A stretch of DNA of 64,000 nt from Photorhabdus cinerea (GCF_011189575.1 NZ_PUJW01000004.1:186001-250000); one strand, 5' to 3'. Counted from the first letter of the stretch, positions 16,763 through 25,828 are shown. The notes: a model not told the origin generated them from the sequence alone. Translations and numbers: made by a program.

Positions 16763-18364
16763 ATGCCTATCCGATTTTTGCAGTTTTTTAGATTGATATT
16801 GCTACCCTGCATAGTCACTGGCTTGTCAAGTTGTACAGCAATTTCTAATGTCGATCATCGGGCAGATACCGAGATGGCAAAGGCTACCGATATTATCAAG
16901 GAGTTACGCGAGGCTCCCGCGGCGGCAGTTGTGCATGTTCACGAGCATGGTTATTGGGTGTCAACCAAGGAGATTCCATCAAAGAAGGAGAGTGAGACAG
17001 TTTCCTGTATGTTGACTCTGGAAGAAGCTGAGCCGATGACGCTGAACCAGTTTGCAGAAAAGATCAAACGTATCTGTGGTGTGCCGGTGCTTATCAGTGC
17101 CGATGCGCGGCTTGCAATGTATTCCAGTTCGGCATCGGATGAGAAAGAAAGCGGCAGGGAGGTTGTTATTGTCAATTCGAACACTCAGTCGGGATCTGAA
17201 GGAGGCGGATCAGAAGAGATGAAAATCAACGTAAATTGGCATGGTTCTTTGGCAGGCTTGCTTGATTCGGTTATTTTATCAGCAGGATTGCATTGGAAAG
17301 TGCACAATGGTGCGGTGCATATTTTCAAAACCGAGACGCGGGTATTTCAAATATATGCACTGCCGGGTACAGATGCGTTATCTTCCAGCGTGACGGCGAC
17401 CACCAGTGCAACATTCGGTGGTGGCTTAGGTGGAGAGGATAGTGGTAACAGCGGTAGTTCCCAAACTCTTGCGACTTCTTTGACTCGTTCGGTGATGGAT
17501 GAGATCCAAAAAACAGTATCCAATATGTTAACGTCTGGTGAAGGGAAGTTAACTTTGTCGATGGCGACAGCGTCATTGGTGGTAACGGACTCACCTGAAG
17601 TGCTTGATAGAATTAAGGATTATATCGATCAGCAGAACAAGTTACTGACAACGCAAGTGGTGCTTAATGTCAAGATCCTTAACCTAACGTTTGATCGGAC
17701 TGATCAGTATGGTGTCGATTGGTCACTGGCTTATAAAAGCGCTCACATAGGAGTGGGTGGTGAGGGCAGTAGTGCCATTAATGGGCGCGATATTAGTACG
17801 AATATTCATATTCTCAAGGGGCCATTTAGTGACAGTACCTTACTGATCAAGGCGTTATCGGCTCAAGGTAAAGTCTCTATAGTGACTCAACCTTCGGTTA
17901 CTACACTAAATTTGCAAGCGGTACCGATGCAGGTCGCAACGCAGACCGGTTATGTTTCATCCATTTCTAACACCTCAACGCCACAAATTGGCACTTCGGT
18001 AGGGATTGAGCCTGCGACAGTAACGACCGGTTTTAATATGTTGATGCTGCCTTATGCAATGGCCGATAAGCAAATATTGTTACAGTACAACATTAGCTTG
18101 AGCGATTTAAAAAAGCTGGAGAAATTTGGCAAGGAAGAGACCGGTCAGGTGCAGTTACCGACCATAGATTTACGTGCATTCAGTCAGAAAGTGAGGCTAC
18201 ATTCAGGTGAAACTCTGGTGCTGTCAGGATTCGAGCAACAGTCAGATACCAGCGATCGCAGTGGCTTGGGTAGCCCGGATAATCAATTTCTGGGTGGAAG
18301 TCGTGAGGGTAACAGAAACCATAATGTGATCGTAGTCATGATTACCCCTATAGTGGTAGATTGA
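16763..18364 (+). CDS. pilN: Outer-membrane secretin lipoprotein PilN
   Basis: A 533-residue secretin. The signal peptide ends in a lipobox (LSSC), so the mature protein is a lipoprotein as in the BfpB/PilN branch. The N-terminal half is a periplasmic domain with N0-like features. The C-terminal part (about residues 340-533) is the secretin homology domain, with VTQPSVTTLNLQAVPMQVA, GFNMLMLPYAMADKQILLQY and a final HNVIVVMITPIVVD. The start is taken at MPIRFLQ, 4 bases after pilL, since longer in-frame extensions overlap pilL and lack the signal peptide. It should form the gated channel through which the pilus exits. Confidence 0.92.
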   Translation: MPIRFLQFFRLILLPCIVTGLSSCTAISNVDHRADTEMAKATDIIKELREAPAAAVVHVHEHGYWVSTKEIPSKKESETVSCMLTLEEAEPMTLNQFAEKIKRICGVPVLISADARLAMYSSSASDEKESGREVVIVNSNTQSGSEGGGSEEMKINVNWHGSLAGLLDSVILSAGLHWKVHNGAVHIFKTETRVFQIYALPGTDALSSSVTATTSATFGGGLGGEDSGNSGSSQTLATSLTRSVMDEIQKTVSNMLTSGEGKLTLSMATASLVVTDSPEVLDRIKDYIDQQNKLLTTQVVLNVKILNLTFDRTDQYGVDWSLAYKSAHIGVGGEGSSAINGRDISTNIHILKGPFSDSTLLIKALSAQGKVSIVTQPSVTTLNLQAVPMQVATQTGYVSSISNTSTPQIGTSVGIEPATVTTGFNMLMLPYAMADKQILLQYNISLSDLKKLEKFGKEETGQVQLPTIDLRAFSQKVRLHSGETLVLSGFEQQSDTSDRSGLGSPDNQFLGGSREGNRNHNVIVVMITPIVVD

Positions 18365-18367
18365 AAA

Positions 18368-19669
18368 ATGACCCAGACTGAAACAGGCGTGGAGCGCGCT
18401 ATGCAAATCAAGTTATATGGTAAAACCTTGGTAGCAGGCATCATTTGGCGACCGCCTGTTACTGCGTTGGCGCGTTCTAATATACGTAGAAACGGGATTG
18501 CTGCGGGGTTTACCTTGGTTGTCCGGCATCGTGTTGGACGAGGTATACAGGTTGGGTATATACCAAAAGAGGCAGGAGCACCGGGTTGTTATTCATTGGC
18601 AGCTACCCTTGCTAAAGCCGTGGATAAGCCTAACTGGATAGGCGCGTTTTGTTTACCTGATGGACAGTATGCATTGGTAGCGGTACACAAGGGCGCGATA
18701 ATGGCTGGACGTGATTTGATCGGTACTCGTGAAGAAATTGAAACGAAATTGCATGATACGGTGCAGTTGGTAGAGGGTGCCAATGGGGTTTGGAATGCTA
18801 TCTATGCGCCGAAGGAGTTTGAATCGCCGTGGCCGGAGGTGTCATTGGTGCAATTGTTACCGAAGTCTGCATTGAGAAAATCTGTTGGTCAGATCGAAAG
18901 TTTAACCGGCGAAATGTCGAAGTATCAAATTAAGATCTTTGCCATGACCGCAGGTACTGCGTTCTTGTTAGCTGGCGGTTGGTGGATGTGGCACATCTAT
19001 AAGCAGAATACAGAAATAAGGGTACCGGATTTATCCAATGAGGTGGTGGAAGTTCCACCGCCGCATCCGTGGCTTGCACAGCCAAAAATGGCATGGCAGT
19101 TTTCTGCATGGAATAAAGCTTTAGCCAAGGTTCCCTTATCGCTCGCGGGTTGGCAGGTTGAATCCATTATGCTGGACACTGATACGGTTTCTGTGAGTTA
19201 TCAGCGTCATGACGGGATGCCGATCAACATTTTTCAGGTTGCTGCTATCAATATTTTCCGAGCTGGCCCGGTGATTTCCAATGGTGGGGAGCAGGCACAG
19301 GTATTGATACCGTTTGAGCAGCCGCAAGGTCGTGATCAGAAAAACAATGATGATGTGTTGCAGCCGTCAGATCAGGCGTTGATTGAGTTGATGTCTTATT
19401 TTCAGGCATTAGGTTTACCATCTCCAGCTTTGACGGAAGGCGCTTCCGTTTTGCCCCCTCCGCCTCCGCTTTTGCCGGGGGGTGAAACACGTGTGTGGTC
19501 TAATCCTGATTGGCAGACTTATGACTGGACACTGACTTCTCAATTATCGCCGGATGCATTGTTTTCAGGTAAGCCACTTCCCGGATTGAGAGTGACCAGT
19601 GCCAGAATTGTGTTATCTGATGGTTTTCCTGAGTGGAAGCTGAGTGGAGTTTTCTATGCAAAAAATTAG
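18368..19669 (+). CDS. pilO: Inner-membrane pilus assembly protein PilO
   Basis: A 433-residue protein of the R64 PilO type. The cytoplasmic N-terminal half (QIKLYGKTLVAGIIWRPP ... GYIPKEAGAPGCYSLAATLA) is followed by one membrane helix (AFLLAGGWWMWHIYK, about residues 197-212) and a periplasmic C-terminal half with a proline-rich linker (LPPPPPLLPGG, about residue 360). The bitopic plan suits a link between ATPase/platform and secretin. The first ATG follows pilN by 3 bases; an alternative start at 18401 (MQIKLYG) has a better GGAG motif 6 bases upstream and may be the true one. The 3' end overlaps pilP. Confidence 0.83.
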   Translation: MTQTETGVERAMQIKLYGKTLVAGIIWRPPVTALARSNIRRNGIAAGFTLVVRHRVGRGIQVGYIPKEAGAPGCYSLAATLAKAVDKPNWIGAFCLPDGQYALVAVHKGAIMAGRDLIGTREEIETKLHDTVQLVEGANGVWNAIYAPKEFESPWPEVSLVQLLPKSALRKSVGQIESLTGEMSKYQIKIFAMTAGTAFLLAGGWWMWHIYKQNTEIRVPDLSNEVVEVPPPHPWLAQPKMAWQFSAWNKALAKVPLSLAGWQVESIMLDTDTVSVSYQRHDGMPINIFQVAAINIFRAGPVISNGGEQAQVLIPFEQPQGRDQKNNDDVLQPSDQALIELMSYFQALGLPSPALTEGASVLPPPPPLLPGGETRVWSNPDWQTYDWTLTSQLSPDALFSGKPLPGLRVTSARIVLSDGFPEWKLSGVFYAKN

Positions 19670-20201
19670 TCAGCTTATAATTAGCCTATTTCTATTTGTA
19701 GTGTCGGTATTTTCCTTGACATATGCACAAACATCACCTAATGAGCTACCGGCAGCTCAGGCGAAGCATGTTGCACACAAGCCTGCATTGCCAGCGGTAA
19801 CGACTGACAGTGTTGCTGCACAGCTGGAAAAGTTACAGACGGATTTGATGTTACTGAAAGCTGAAACCGCAAGGGCAAATGCTCAGGCTGAATTCGATAA
19901 AATTTCCAGAGAGGTGAGTAAAAGAGGTGCTGTCAATAATGATTTGCCTTTGGTTAAGTCAATTTTCGGGCGAAATGGGGCATTGACCGCGACACTCCGG
20001 TTTCGTTTTGGCGGCATTATGGACGTGAAAACGGGTGATCAGCTGCCAAATGGTTATAAAGTGATCCGCATCGATACAGGGGTAGTGACTTTCACCAAAC
20101 AGGGGCGATTCTATGATGTCGGTCTTACGGCTACGAATGATGCATCGTTGTTGGATAGCCTTGATTTGATGGTTGCACCACCATTGCCGTTAAGCCATTA
20201 A
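19656..20201 (+). CDS. pilP: Periplasmic pilus assembly protein PilP
   Basis: A 181-residue protein with a signal peptide (MQKISQLIISLFLFVVSVFSL), an alpha-helical middle rich in Ala/Glu (AAQLEKLQTDLMLLKAETARA, likely coiled coil) and a small C-terminal beta domain with FGRNGALTATLRF, DVKTGDQLPNGYKV and DTGVVTF. This is the R64 PilP layout. The ATG at 19656 has GGAG 6 bases upstream and overlaps the end of pilO. Proteins of this type bridge the inner-membrane complex and the secretin. Confidence 0.82.
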   Translation: MQKISQLIISLFLFVVSVFSLTYAQTSPNELPAAQAKHVAHKPALPAVTTDSVAAQLEKLQTDLMLLKAETARANAQAEFDKISREVSKRGAVNNDLPLVKSIFGRNGALTATLRFRFGGIMDVKTGDQLPNGYKVIRIDTGVVTFTKQGRFYDVGLTATNDASLLDSLDLMVAPPLPLSH

Positions 20202-20224
20202 TCACTAATGGATGGAGATTTCTA

Positions 20225-21781
20225 ATGGTAATAACAAGTTCCGATCTGTTGTGTATGGTCAAGCAAGGTGCAAAAGTTTTATCTGCTTTGAGCGGTGCAC
20301 TTGAAATAGAGTTGGCTAACCGTAGCTTGATCTGCCTTGTTGAGTTACCCCAGCAAAAAGGGCAATGCGTACTTGCCGTGTCTGCATCCCACCGGCTTGA
20401 TCCACATGTGCTGGCCTATGAAGAAACGGTTAAAAGACATGGTCTCATCTACCAAATTGTCACTTGTGGTATGGGAGGCATATTAGAATTGTACCGTCTT
20501 GGTAAGGGGCATAGTCATGGGCTGGGAGGTACTGAATCGGATGTTCAGCGTTATATCATTCGCTTAATCAGTGAAGTGACTGAGGAGCGTGCGTCAGATT
20601 TACATGTTGTTGCTCGCCACAATTATTGTGAAATCCGTTGCCGGGTTGATGGTTATTTGCGACCAATAGGACAATTGCGCCCGGAAGAAGGATTACGATT
20701 ATGCGCGACTATCTATCAAAGTATGTGTGATGTGGCCGAGCCGACGTTTAAGCCGATGCAGGCACAGCGTGCGCGAATGAAGGATGAGTTCCTGAGTGAA
20801 TGTGGACTTTCCGGGGCGCGTATTAATACTCGTCCGCTCGATCGCGGCATGTTGATGGTACTGCGATTGTTGTATGCGGACAGCCCCGGAACAATGTGCA
20901 CCCTAAGCGATCTTGGCTATTTGCCGGAACAGTGTCAGATCCTGGAAGAACTTATGGACCATCGGGCCGGTGTGGTCCTCTTGTCTGGTGCGACCGGTAG
21001 CGGGAAGAGCACCACCTTGAAAGTCGTGATGCAGAAGATGATAGCTGAACAAGCTGGCATTCATCTACTCACACTCGAAGATCCACCTGAATATGAGATT
21101 ACTGGCGCTAATCAATCTCCTATAACCGGAGATCGAGGTGATAGCGTCGTTATCGAACAAGAATGGGCGATGGCAATTGCTGATGCAATGCGACTCGATC
21201 CCGATGTGATTATGGTCGGTGAGATACGTGACGCTGTGACGGCAAAGATGACATTTCGTGCAGCCATGACGGGCCATTTGATCTGGACCACGATACATGC
21301 AAACGATGCTTTAGCGATTTTGCCTCGCTTACAGGATGAGGCTGTGATGGAGTCGTTATTGATGGATTCGCGGCTGGTGATTGGTTTGGTCAGTCAATCG
21401 TTGATCCAGGTGTTATGCCCACACTGCAAAGTTCCCCTGAAAGGGCATGAACAGGAAGTTTCCGATCGCCTATTGAAAAGGCTCAATCTTTACTGCCAGC
21501 CGGAATCAGTTTACCTACAGGGAGAAGGTTGTGACTATTGTAAACAGTGCGGTACTTTGGGCCGAACTGTAGTCGCTGAAGTGATACGGACTTCCCCTGA
21601 CTTAATGCAAGCTTATCGAATTGGTCACCATCACGAAGCAACCCGATATTGGATTATCGAGATGGGAGGATTAAGCAAGCTCGACGCACTTATTCGCAAA
21701 ATAAATGACGGAATTATTGATCCCCGTGCCGCAGAACGTGTTATGGGGCCGATTATTCCTGCGATCAATCAAGTAGAGTGA
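20225..21781 (+). CDS. pilQ: Pilus assembly ATPase PilQ (GspE family)
   Basis: A 518-residue secretion ATPase. It has a Walker A motif GATGSGKSTTLK (about residue 254), an Asp box region LLTLEDPPEYEI, a Walker B-like DPDVIMVGEIRDAVTAKM (about residue 325) and a His box (TGHLIWTTIHAND). A CPHC ... CDYCKQC cysteine set near residues 400-440 is typical of GspE-type extension ATPases. It powers pilus extension from the cytoplasmic side. No separate retraction ATPase gene (pilT-type) is present in this operon, as is usual for thin pili. A GGAG motif lies upstream of the ATG. Confidence 0.94.
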   Translation: MVITSSDLLCMVKQGAKVLSALSGALEIELANRSLICLVELPQQKGQCVLAVSASHRLDPHVLAYEETVKRHGLIYQIVTCGMGGILELYRLGKGHSHGLGGTESDVQRYIIRLISEVTEERASDLHVVARHNYCEIRCRVDGYLRPIGQLRPEEGLRLCATIYQSMCDVAEPTFKPMQAQRARMKDEFLSECGLSGARINTRPLDRGMLMVLRLLYADSPGTMCTLSDLGYLPEQCQILEELMDHRAGVVLLSGATGSGKSTTLKVVMQKMIAEQAGIHLLTLEDPPEYEITGANQSPITGDRGDSVVIEQEWAMAIADAMRLDPDVIMVGEIRDAVTAKMTFRAAMTGHLIWTTIHANDALAILPRLQDEAVMESLLMDSRLVIGLVSQSLIQVLCPHCKVPLKGHEQEVSDRLLKRLNLYCQPESVYLQGEGCDYCKQCGTLGRTVVAEVIRTSPDLMQAYRIGHHHEATRYWIIEMGGLSKLDALIRKINDGIIDPRAAERVMGPIIPAINQVE

Positions 21782-21787
21782 AACGAT

Positions 21788-22885
21788 ATGGTTATGACCG
21801 ATTTTGTTGAAAGACTGAACTATCGATTGACGAAGATACAGTTTGGTCAGAAAGTGCGGATTCGTTTTTACGGGCATCTCGTCATGATGCTGGAAAATCG
21901 TATCATGCTGATTGATGCATTACGTGAGATGTATAATATTGCCAGCAACGAAGGCCATAAACCCAATAATGGTTTTGCATTGGTGTTAAGTAGTTGCTAT
22001 GAATCTGTGAGTCAGGGCAGCACTTTGGCAGAGAGTTTGCGGCAATGGATTGGTCCCAATGAAGTCGCGGTGATTGCTGCGGGTGAGCGTTCCGGCGATA
22101 TATGTAGCGCTTTTATGGATGCGATCGCCATGATCGAAGCGGGTAATAAGATCCGCAATACTGTTATTGGTGCATCTATTTATCCAGTGGTGCTTATTGG
22201 AATGATATGCGTATTGTTGCATATTGTGGCAGGCAATCTGGTGCCCAAATTGGCCGCTGTTTCTAAGCCGGAGACCTGGGATGGTGCTGCTTATATCCTT
22301 TATTTGATGGGAACATTTGTTAACGATTATGGATTTTATTCGCTGATATTTCTGGTGATATTGATCATTTTATTGTCGTTATCGTTGTCTTTTTTGGGTG
22401 GCCCATTACGAACGGTGCTTGACCGGTTTCCGCCATGGTCACTGTATAGAACTATTCATGGCAGTATGTTTATACTGAATGTGTCGTTGCTGATCCGCTC
22501 AGGGATGATGTTGCAATCGGCGCTGGAATTGCTGCTGGAACAAGCTGGTTCACGTTGGTTGTATGTGCGTATAGCTGCTACGCTTGAGCATATTTCAATG
22601 GGGGCTGGCTTTGGCGAGGCGTTACGTGATACTGGTTATCGTTTCCCAGACGATGAAGCGATCAGCTATCTAAGATTATTGTCACGATTGCAGGGTTTTG
22701 ATCAATCAATGGCGAAGTTTGCACGGCACTGGTTGGATGAAACAATAGTTAAAGTGCAAATAGTGACTCGTGGATTCCTGTTGGCTTCAATTCTTATGAT
22801 TGGTGGCATGCTGATGCTGGTGGTTACGGCAGTGTCTGGCATTGAAAATGCCATTGAACAGTCGCTATCTATGCCATCTGTTTAA
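21788..22885 (+). CDS. pilR: Inner-membrane pilus platform protein PilR (GspF family)
   Basis: A 365-residue platform protein with the T2SS-F domain duplicated: first copy with GERSGDICSAFMDAIAMIEAG, second with GMMLQSALELLLEQAGS and MGAGFGEAL. Three hydrophobic segments are visible: VIGASIYPVVLIGMICVLLHIV, FYSLIFLVILIILLSLSLSF and the C-terminal LLASILMIGGMLMLVVTAV. It would be driven by PilQ to lift pilins out of the membrane. The gene starts 6 bases after pilQ and is the last of the operon; no pilus gene follows within the window. Confidence 0.9.
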   Translation: MVMTDFVERLNYRLTKIQFGQKVRIRFYGHLVMMLENRIMLIDALREMYNIASNEGHKPNNGFALVLSSCYESVSQGSTLAESLRQWIGPNEVAVIAAGERSGDICSAFMDAIAMIEAGNKIRNTVIGASIYPVVLIGMICVLLHIVAGNLVPKLAAVSKPETWDGAAYILYLMGTFVNDYGFYSLIFLVILIILLSLSLSFLGGPLRTVLDRFPPWSLYRTIHGSMFILNVSLLIRSGMMLQSALELLLEQAGSRWLYVRIAATLEHISMGAGFGEALRDTGYRFPDDEAISYLRLLSRLQGFDQSMAKFARHWLDETIVKVQIVTRGFLLASILMIGGMLMLVVTAVSGIENAIEQSLSMPSV

Positions 22886-22950
22886 GAATGGCAATACTAG
22901 ATAGTGGAGTATCAACAAATGCGGAAAAAAACAGGGAATTAAATAAAGTA

Positions 22951-23077
22951 TATACCTTATGGATTTCAAGATGCGTCGCGACGGCAAGGGAGCGAATCCC
23001 CGGGAGCATAGATAACTCTGTGACCGGGGTGAGTGAGTGCAGCCAACAAAGAGGCAATTTGAAAGATAACGGGTATA
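22951..23077 (+). repeat. ERIC element, copy 2
   Basis: A 127-bp ERIC element in plus orientation, beginning TATACCTTATGGATTTCAAG, with central GCGAATCCCCGGGAGCAT and GTGACCGGGGTGAGTGAGTG and ending AAAGATAACGGGTATA. It lies 65 bases after pilR and marks the downstream edge of the pilus operon. It is the closest of the three to the textbook consensus. Confidence 0.93.
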
Positions 23078-23185
23078 TTCTGTAAGAGGAGCTGTTTAGA
23101 TAATACAGTGATAGAAAACTTCTTTATATTATTAAAGACATAATGTGTTTATGCACAATCATGAGAGAATAAAACCAAAATTAAA

Positions 23186-23220
23186 TGGCCTGAGTCCGGT
23201 GTAATACCGAACTTAGGCCA
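23186..23220. terminator. 15-bp inverted repeat, possible terminator
   Basis: Arms TGGCCTGAGTCCGGT and ACCGAACTTAGGCCA pair at 14 of 15 positions counting one G-U, with a 5-base loop. On the minus strand it is followed by a T-rich tract, so it could end minus-strand transcripts arriving from the monooxygenase gene about 400 bases away. On the plus strand it lies 300 bases after pilR and lacks a T run. Confidence 0.45.
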
Positions 23221-23421
23221 TGTTAACCACCGGGTAAATTGTTCAATAATTGCAGTTCACTTTAATTTGGCGGTCTTTAATTTCCTAACCATATCTTTCC
23301 TTATATTTTATTAAGTTAAAAATTAGACTCTCTCTTAGATATCAAGTTGTTGTTTGTCGCCCGGATAATACATATATTCAAGTTCTATAAAATAGGACAA
23401 GAATCTACTGAATAATCCAGA

Positions 23422-23625
23422 CATGGATTATTTATTATTATTATTTTAGACAAAGACTTTCCGGTCGATGCGATAGAAGATAATCGCCTCTCTCTTATTG
23501 AGTCTTCATTTTTTCAAAAAGAGGATCTCACTTATTTACCAAAAACAGATTATATTCTTGACCTGAAACAATATTGTAGTAAACCTTCTACTCATCGTTC
23601 ATCCAAGTTATTTAAGGTAAAGTGA
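23422..23625 (+). pseudogene. Possible 3' remnant of an unidentified gene
   Basis: An open stretch of about 67 codons without a proper start codon, ending in a stop at 23623-23625. From HGLFIIIILDKDFPVDAIED onward it reads like normal protein (LSLIESSFFQKEDLTYLP, then TDYILDLKQYCSKPS). An in-frame stop lies just upstream. Composition and lack of a start suggest the tail of a gene whose 5' part has been lost. I do not recognise the family; it could also be a chance open frame. Confidence 0.25.
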
Positions 23626-23633
23626 AAGTCTCT

Positions 23634-24947
23634 TTATTGTGTACTACTAAAGAAATTGGTAGTACCTAATTCTATTTTTCCCTGGTGTTGGACATATTTT
23701 TTTGACGGGAATAGCCGTCGTTTCACTGGTGGTAAAGCTTGTGCAACCCGCAGTGCAGTTCGAAACAGTATTCGCTTGATTATTGAGCTATTAGTTGTAT
23801 TTAGGGTGGTATGTAACGAAATTTCAACGGCTTCATTAGCATATATGCGCATCTGTTGTTCATAATCTGAGATTGCCTTAATTAAGTCTTCACGCCCGGA
23901 TGCGACACGAGTAAGCACCTGCGCGAGTAAAAGTGAATCTCGAAGTGCTGTGTTTGCTCCCATTCCCATCACTGGCGGCATATTATGAATGGCATCTCCA
24001 AGTAATGTGACAGAGCTGGATCGCCAGGGTAAGAGATGGGCCATACTGCGTATAGGCAGCATAGATATGTTTTCCATATCACTCTGTTTAATCAGGGTAT
24101 ACAGGGTTTGATCCCATGAAGTAATGCGGGAGCGAATCAGCGCACACAGAGATTCAGCAGAAAAATCAGTAATAGTATCTGGGTAGCTGTTTTTTGCCGC
24201 TGCGTAGGCCCATACGACAAAATTATCATTTTCCGTTGAAGTGGTCTTTACTCGGGAATTGATCGGAGCACACCATTGAGAGATAAACAATCCATCGGAG
24301 CTTTTAGGCACGATATTATTGGGTGACCCATCCTGCATACATGAGGGCAACAAGGCTGTAAGAGTCGGAGTAAGGCGTGAACGACCAATGGTGAGAGTGG
24401 CACCAGTATCAAACCTTTCTATAGTAGGTAGGTACTGCTTGCGTACTTTTGAATTGCTACCATCTGCACCGATAAGAACATCAACATCTTCGTGACTTCC
24501 ATCTGTAAAAAAAATCCTGACATTATTGTTTTTAATATGTTCATAGCGCTCGAACGTTTTGTTCCATTGAATTGTCTCTGAGAGTCCCTCGTGTAGTACT
24601 TCTATAAGATCAGATCTGTTGATTAACATTCGATTTTCGGAAGTGATCTGCCCATCCTTCTGACGAATATCGCTTTGAGCCGAGAGAAGAAGATGTAGAT
24701 GCTCATCATAGAATCTTATCTGTCCACCAACAGATTTTGAAATTTTTTTAAATGCCTGCCAGTTGGTATCTGGGAGGCATTCCTGCATTGCTTGTTGGCC
24801 GAATGTGTCGATATAAATTCCATAACCGGAAAGCATGGATAATGTGGAAGAGCTACGTTCATAGACTTTCACTTTTATTCCGTTTTTGCGCAGGCCATGA
24901 GCCAGGCATGCGCCACCAATTCCTGAACCAATTATTCCAACGTTCAT
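23634..24947 (-). CDS. FAD-dependent monooxygenase (class A flavoprotein hydroxylase family)
   Basis: A 437-residue flavoprotein. The N-terminal MNVGIIGSGIGGACLAHGLRKNG is the Rossmann dinucleotide-binding fold (GxGxxG). DVLIGADGSNSKVRK (about residue 155) is the DG motif, and VTLLGDAIHNMPPVMGMGAN (about residue 315) is the GD motif that binds the FAD ribityl chain. Together these define aromatic-ring hydroxylase-type monooxygenases, a family that includes antibiotic- and polyketide-modifying enzymes. The substrate cannot be told from sequence. GGAGAAAAA precedes the ATG. It is divergent from a TetR gene, which is probably its regulator, so induction by a small molecule is likely. Confidence 0.85.
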   Translation of the reverse strand: MNVGIIGSGIGGACLAHGLRKNGIKVKVYERSSSTLSMLSGYGIYIDTFGQQAMQECLPDTNWQAFKKISKSVGGQIRFYDEHLHLLLSAQSDIRQKDGQITSENRMLINRSDLIEVLHEGLSETIQWNKTFERYEHIKNNNVRIFFTDGSHEDVDVLIGADGSNSKVRKQYLPTIERFDTGATLTIGRSRLTPTLTALLPSCMQDGSPNNIVPKSSDGLFISQWCAPINSRVKTTSTENDNFVVWAYAAAKNSYPDTITDFSAESLCALIRSRITSWDQTLYTLIKQSDMENISMLPIRSMAHLLPWRSSSVTLLGDAIHNMPPVMGMGANTALRDSLLLAQVLTRVASGREDLIKAISDYEQQMRIYANEAVEISLHTTLNTTNSSIIKRILFRTALRVAQALPPVKRRLFPSKKYVQHQGKIELGTTNFFSSTQ

Positions 24948-25083
24948 TTATTTTTTCTCCGTAAGTAGTACGATGTGATTCTGAAAGAATCGTGGTGACT
25001 GTAGCTGGCTGGGACCGTCTGATCTCAGACATCAGTCGTGTTACTGCTATAGTTTTATGCTATAGTTTTAATGATAGTATACC

Positions 25084-25097
25084 GTACCGTTCGGTAC
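25084..25097. promoter_or_regulatory. Palindromic operator candidate for the TetR regulator
   Basis: GTACCGTTCGGTAC is a perfect 6+2+6 palindrome in the 174-base intergenic region between the divergent monooxygenase and tetR genes, 25 bases before the tetR start. It sits within a wider repeated pattern (TACCGTACCG ... CGGTACC). Such GC-rich palindromes in otherwise AT-rich divergent promoters are the usual TetR-family operators. The assignment is inference. Confidence 0.5.
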
Positions 25098-25121
25098 CAA
25101 TAAAATTTCAGGTTTTTTTAC

Positions 25122-25775
25122 ATGACAAATACGCCTAAAGCCCAAACAGATCACAAAAGAACCCGTTCGTACTCTAGAATTTCAGGAGAACGCGTTAACG
25201 AGTTGTTGAAAGTCGCTGCTCAAGTATTTGCAGAACGGGGTTTTGATGGTGCCAGTGTCAATGAGATGGCAAAACGTGCTAATGCTTCGAAAGGGACTTA
25301 TTATAGTCGATTCCCTTCTAAAGAAGAGTTGTTAGTGGCCGTTATCAGTCAGAGAATACAAGATGTTGAAGTCGGTCTGGATGAGGCCATGAATCCCGAA
25401 CCGGATATTGGGAAAGCGTTAACAATTTTTGCAGAAGAAATGTCCACGGTAATCCTTTCTGAAACAATGATCGAAAACTATCGGGTAGTAACTTTGGAGT
25501 CCCAACGTTTTCCACAATTGGGCAAGATTTATTATGAAAAAGGGGTGAAACAAATCGTAGATTTTTTAGTCGTATATCTGGTACGAAAGGTGCAGGAAGG
25601 GAAATTGAACATAGGAAACCCGAAAATCTCCGCAGAGGTGTTTATTGATAGCATCATTGGTACGCCAAGGCTCAAGGCTACTTTAGGCATTGGTTTACCC
25701 ACTCCGGAGGAGAAATCTCAGCGAATTGCCATCGCTGTTCAGTCATTTCTCGCTGCATATAGTATTGCCTCATGA
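25122..25775 (+). CDS. TetR/AcrR-family transcriptional regulator
   Basis: A 217-residue regulator. The N-terminal helix-turn-helix is plain: ERVNELLKVAAQVFAERGF followed by DGASVNEMAKRANASKGTYY and SRFPSKEELLVAVI (about residues 24-75). The remaining helices form the ligand-binding domain, not recognisable further. It is divergent from the FAD monooxygenase and probably represses both through the palindrome at 25084-25097, a common arrangement for resistance or catabolic oxygenases. Two hairpin terminators follow it. Confidence 0.88.
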   Translation: MTNTPKAQTDHKRTRSYSRISGERVNELLKVAAQVFAERGFDGASVNEMAKRANASKGTYYSRFPSKEELLVAVISQRIQDVEVGLDEAMNPEPDIGKALTIFAEEMSTVILSETMIENYRVVTLESQRFPQLGKIYYEKGVKQIVDFLVVYLVRKVQEGKLNIGNPKISAEVFIDSIIGTPRLKATLGIGLPTPEEKSQRIAIAVQSFLAAYSIAS

Positions 25776-25828
25776 TAGTTACATTGTCGTAAACGGAAAG
25801 TTATTGCGAGAATGGAGTTAATTAAGGG

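Larger units (their letters stand above)
22886..23633. other. Intergenic region after the pilus operon
   Basis: About 750 bases separating pilR from the convergent monooxygenase gene. Contains ERIC copy 2, the 15-bp inverted repeat and the possible gene remnant. The rest (about 23230-23420) is AT-rich with several stops in all frames, and no gene is seen. Confidence 0.7.
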
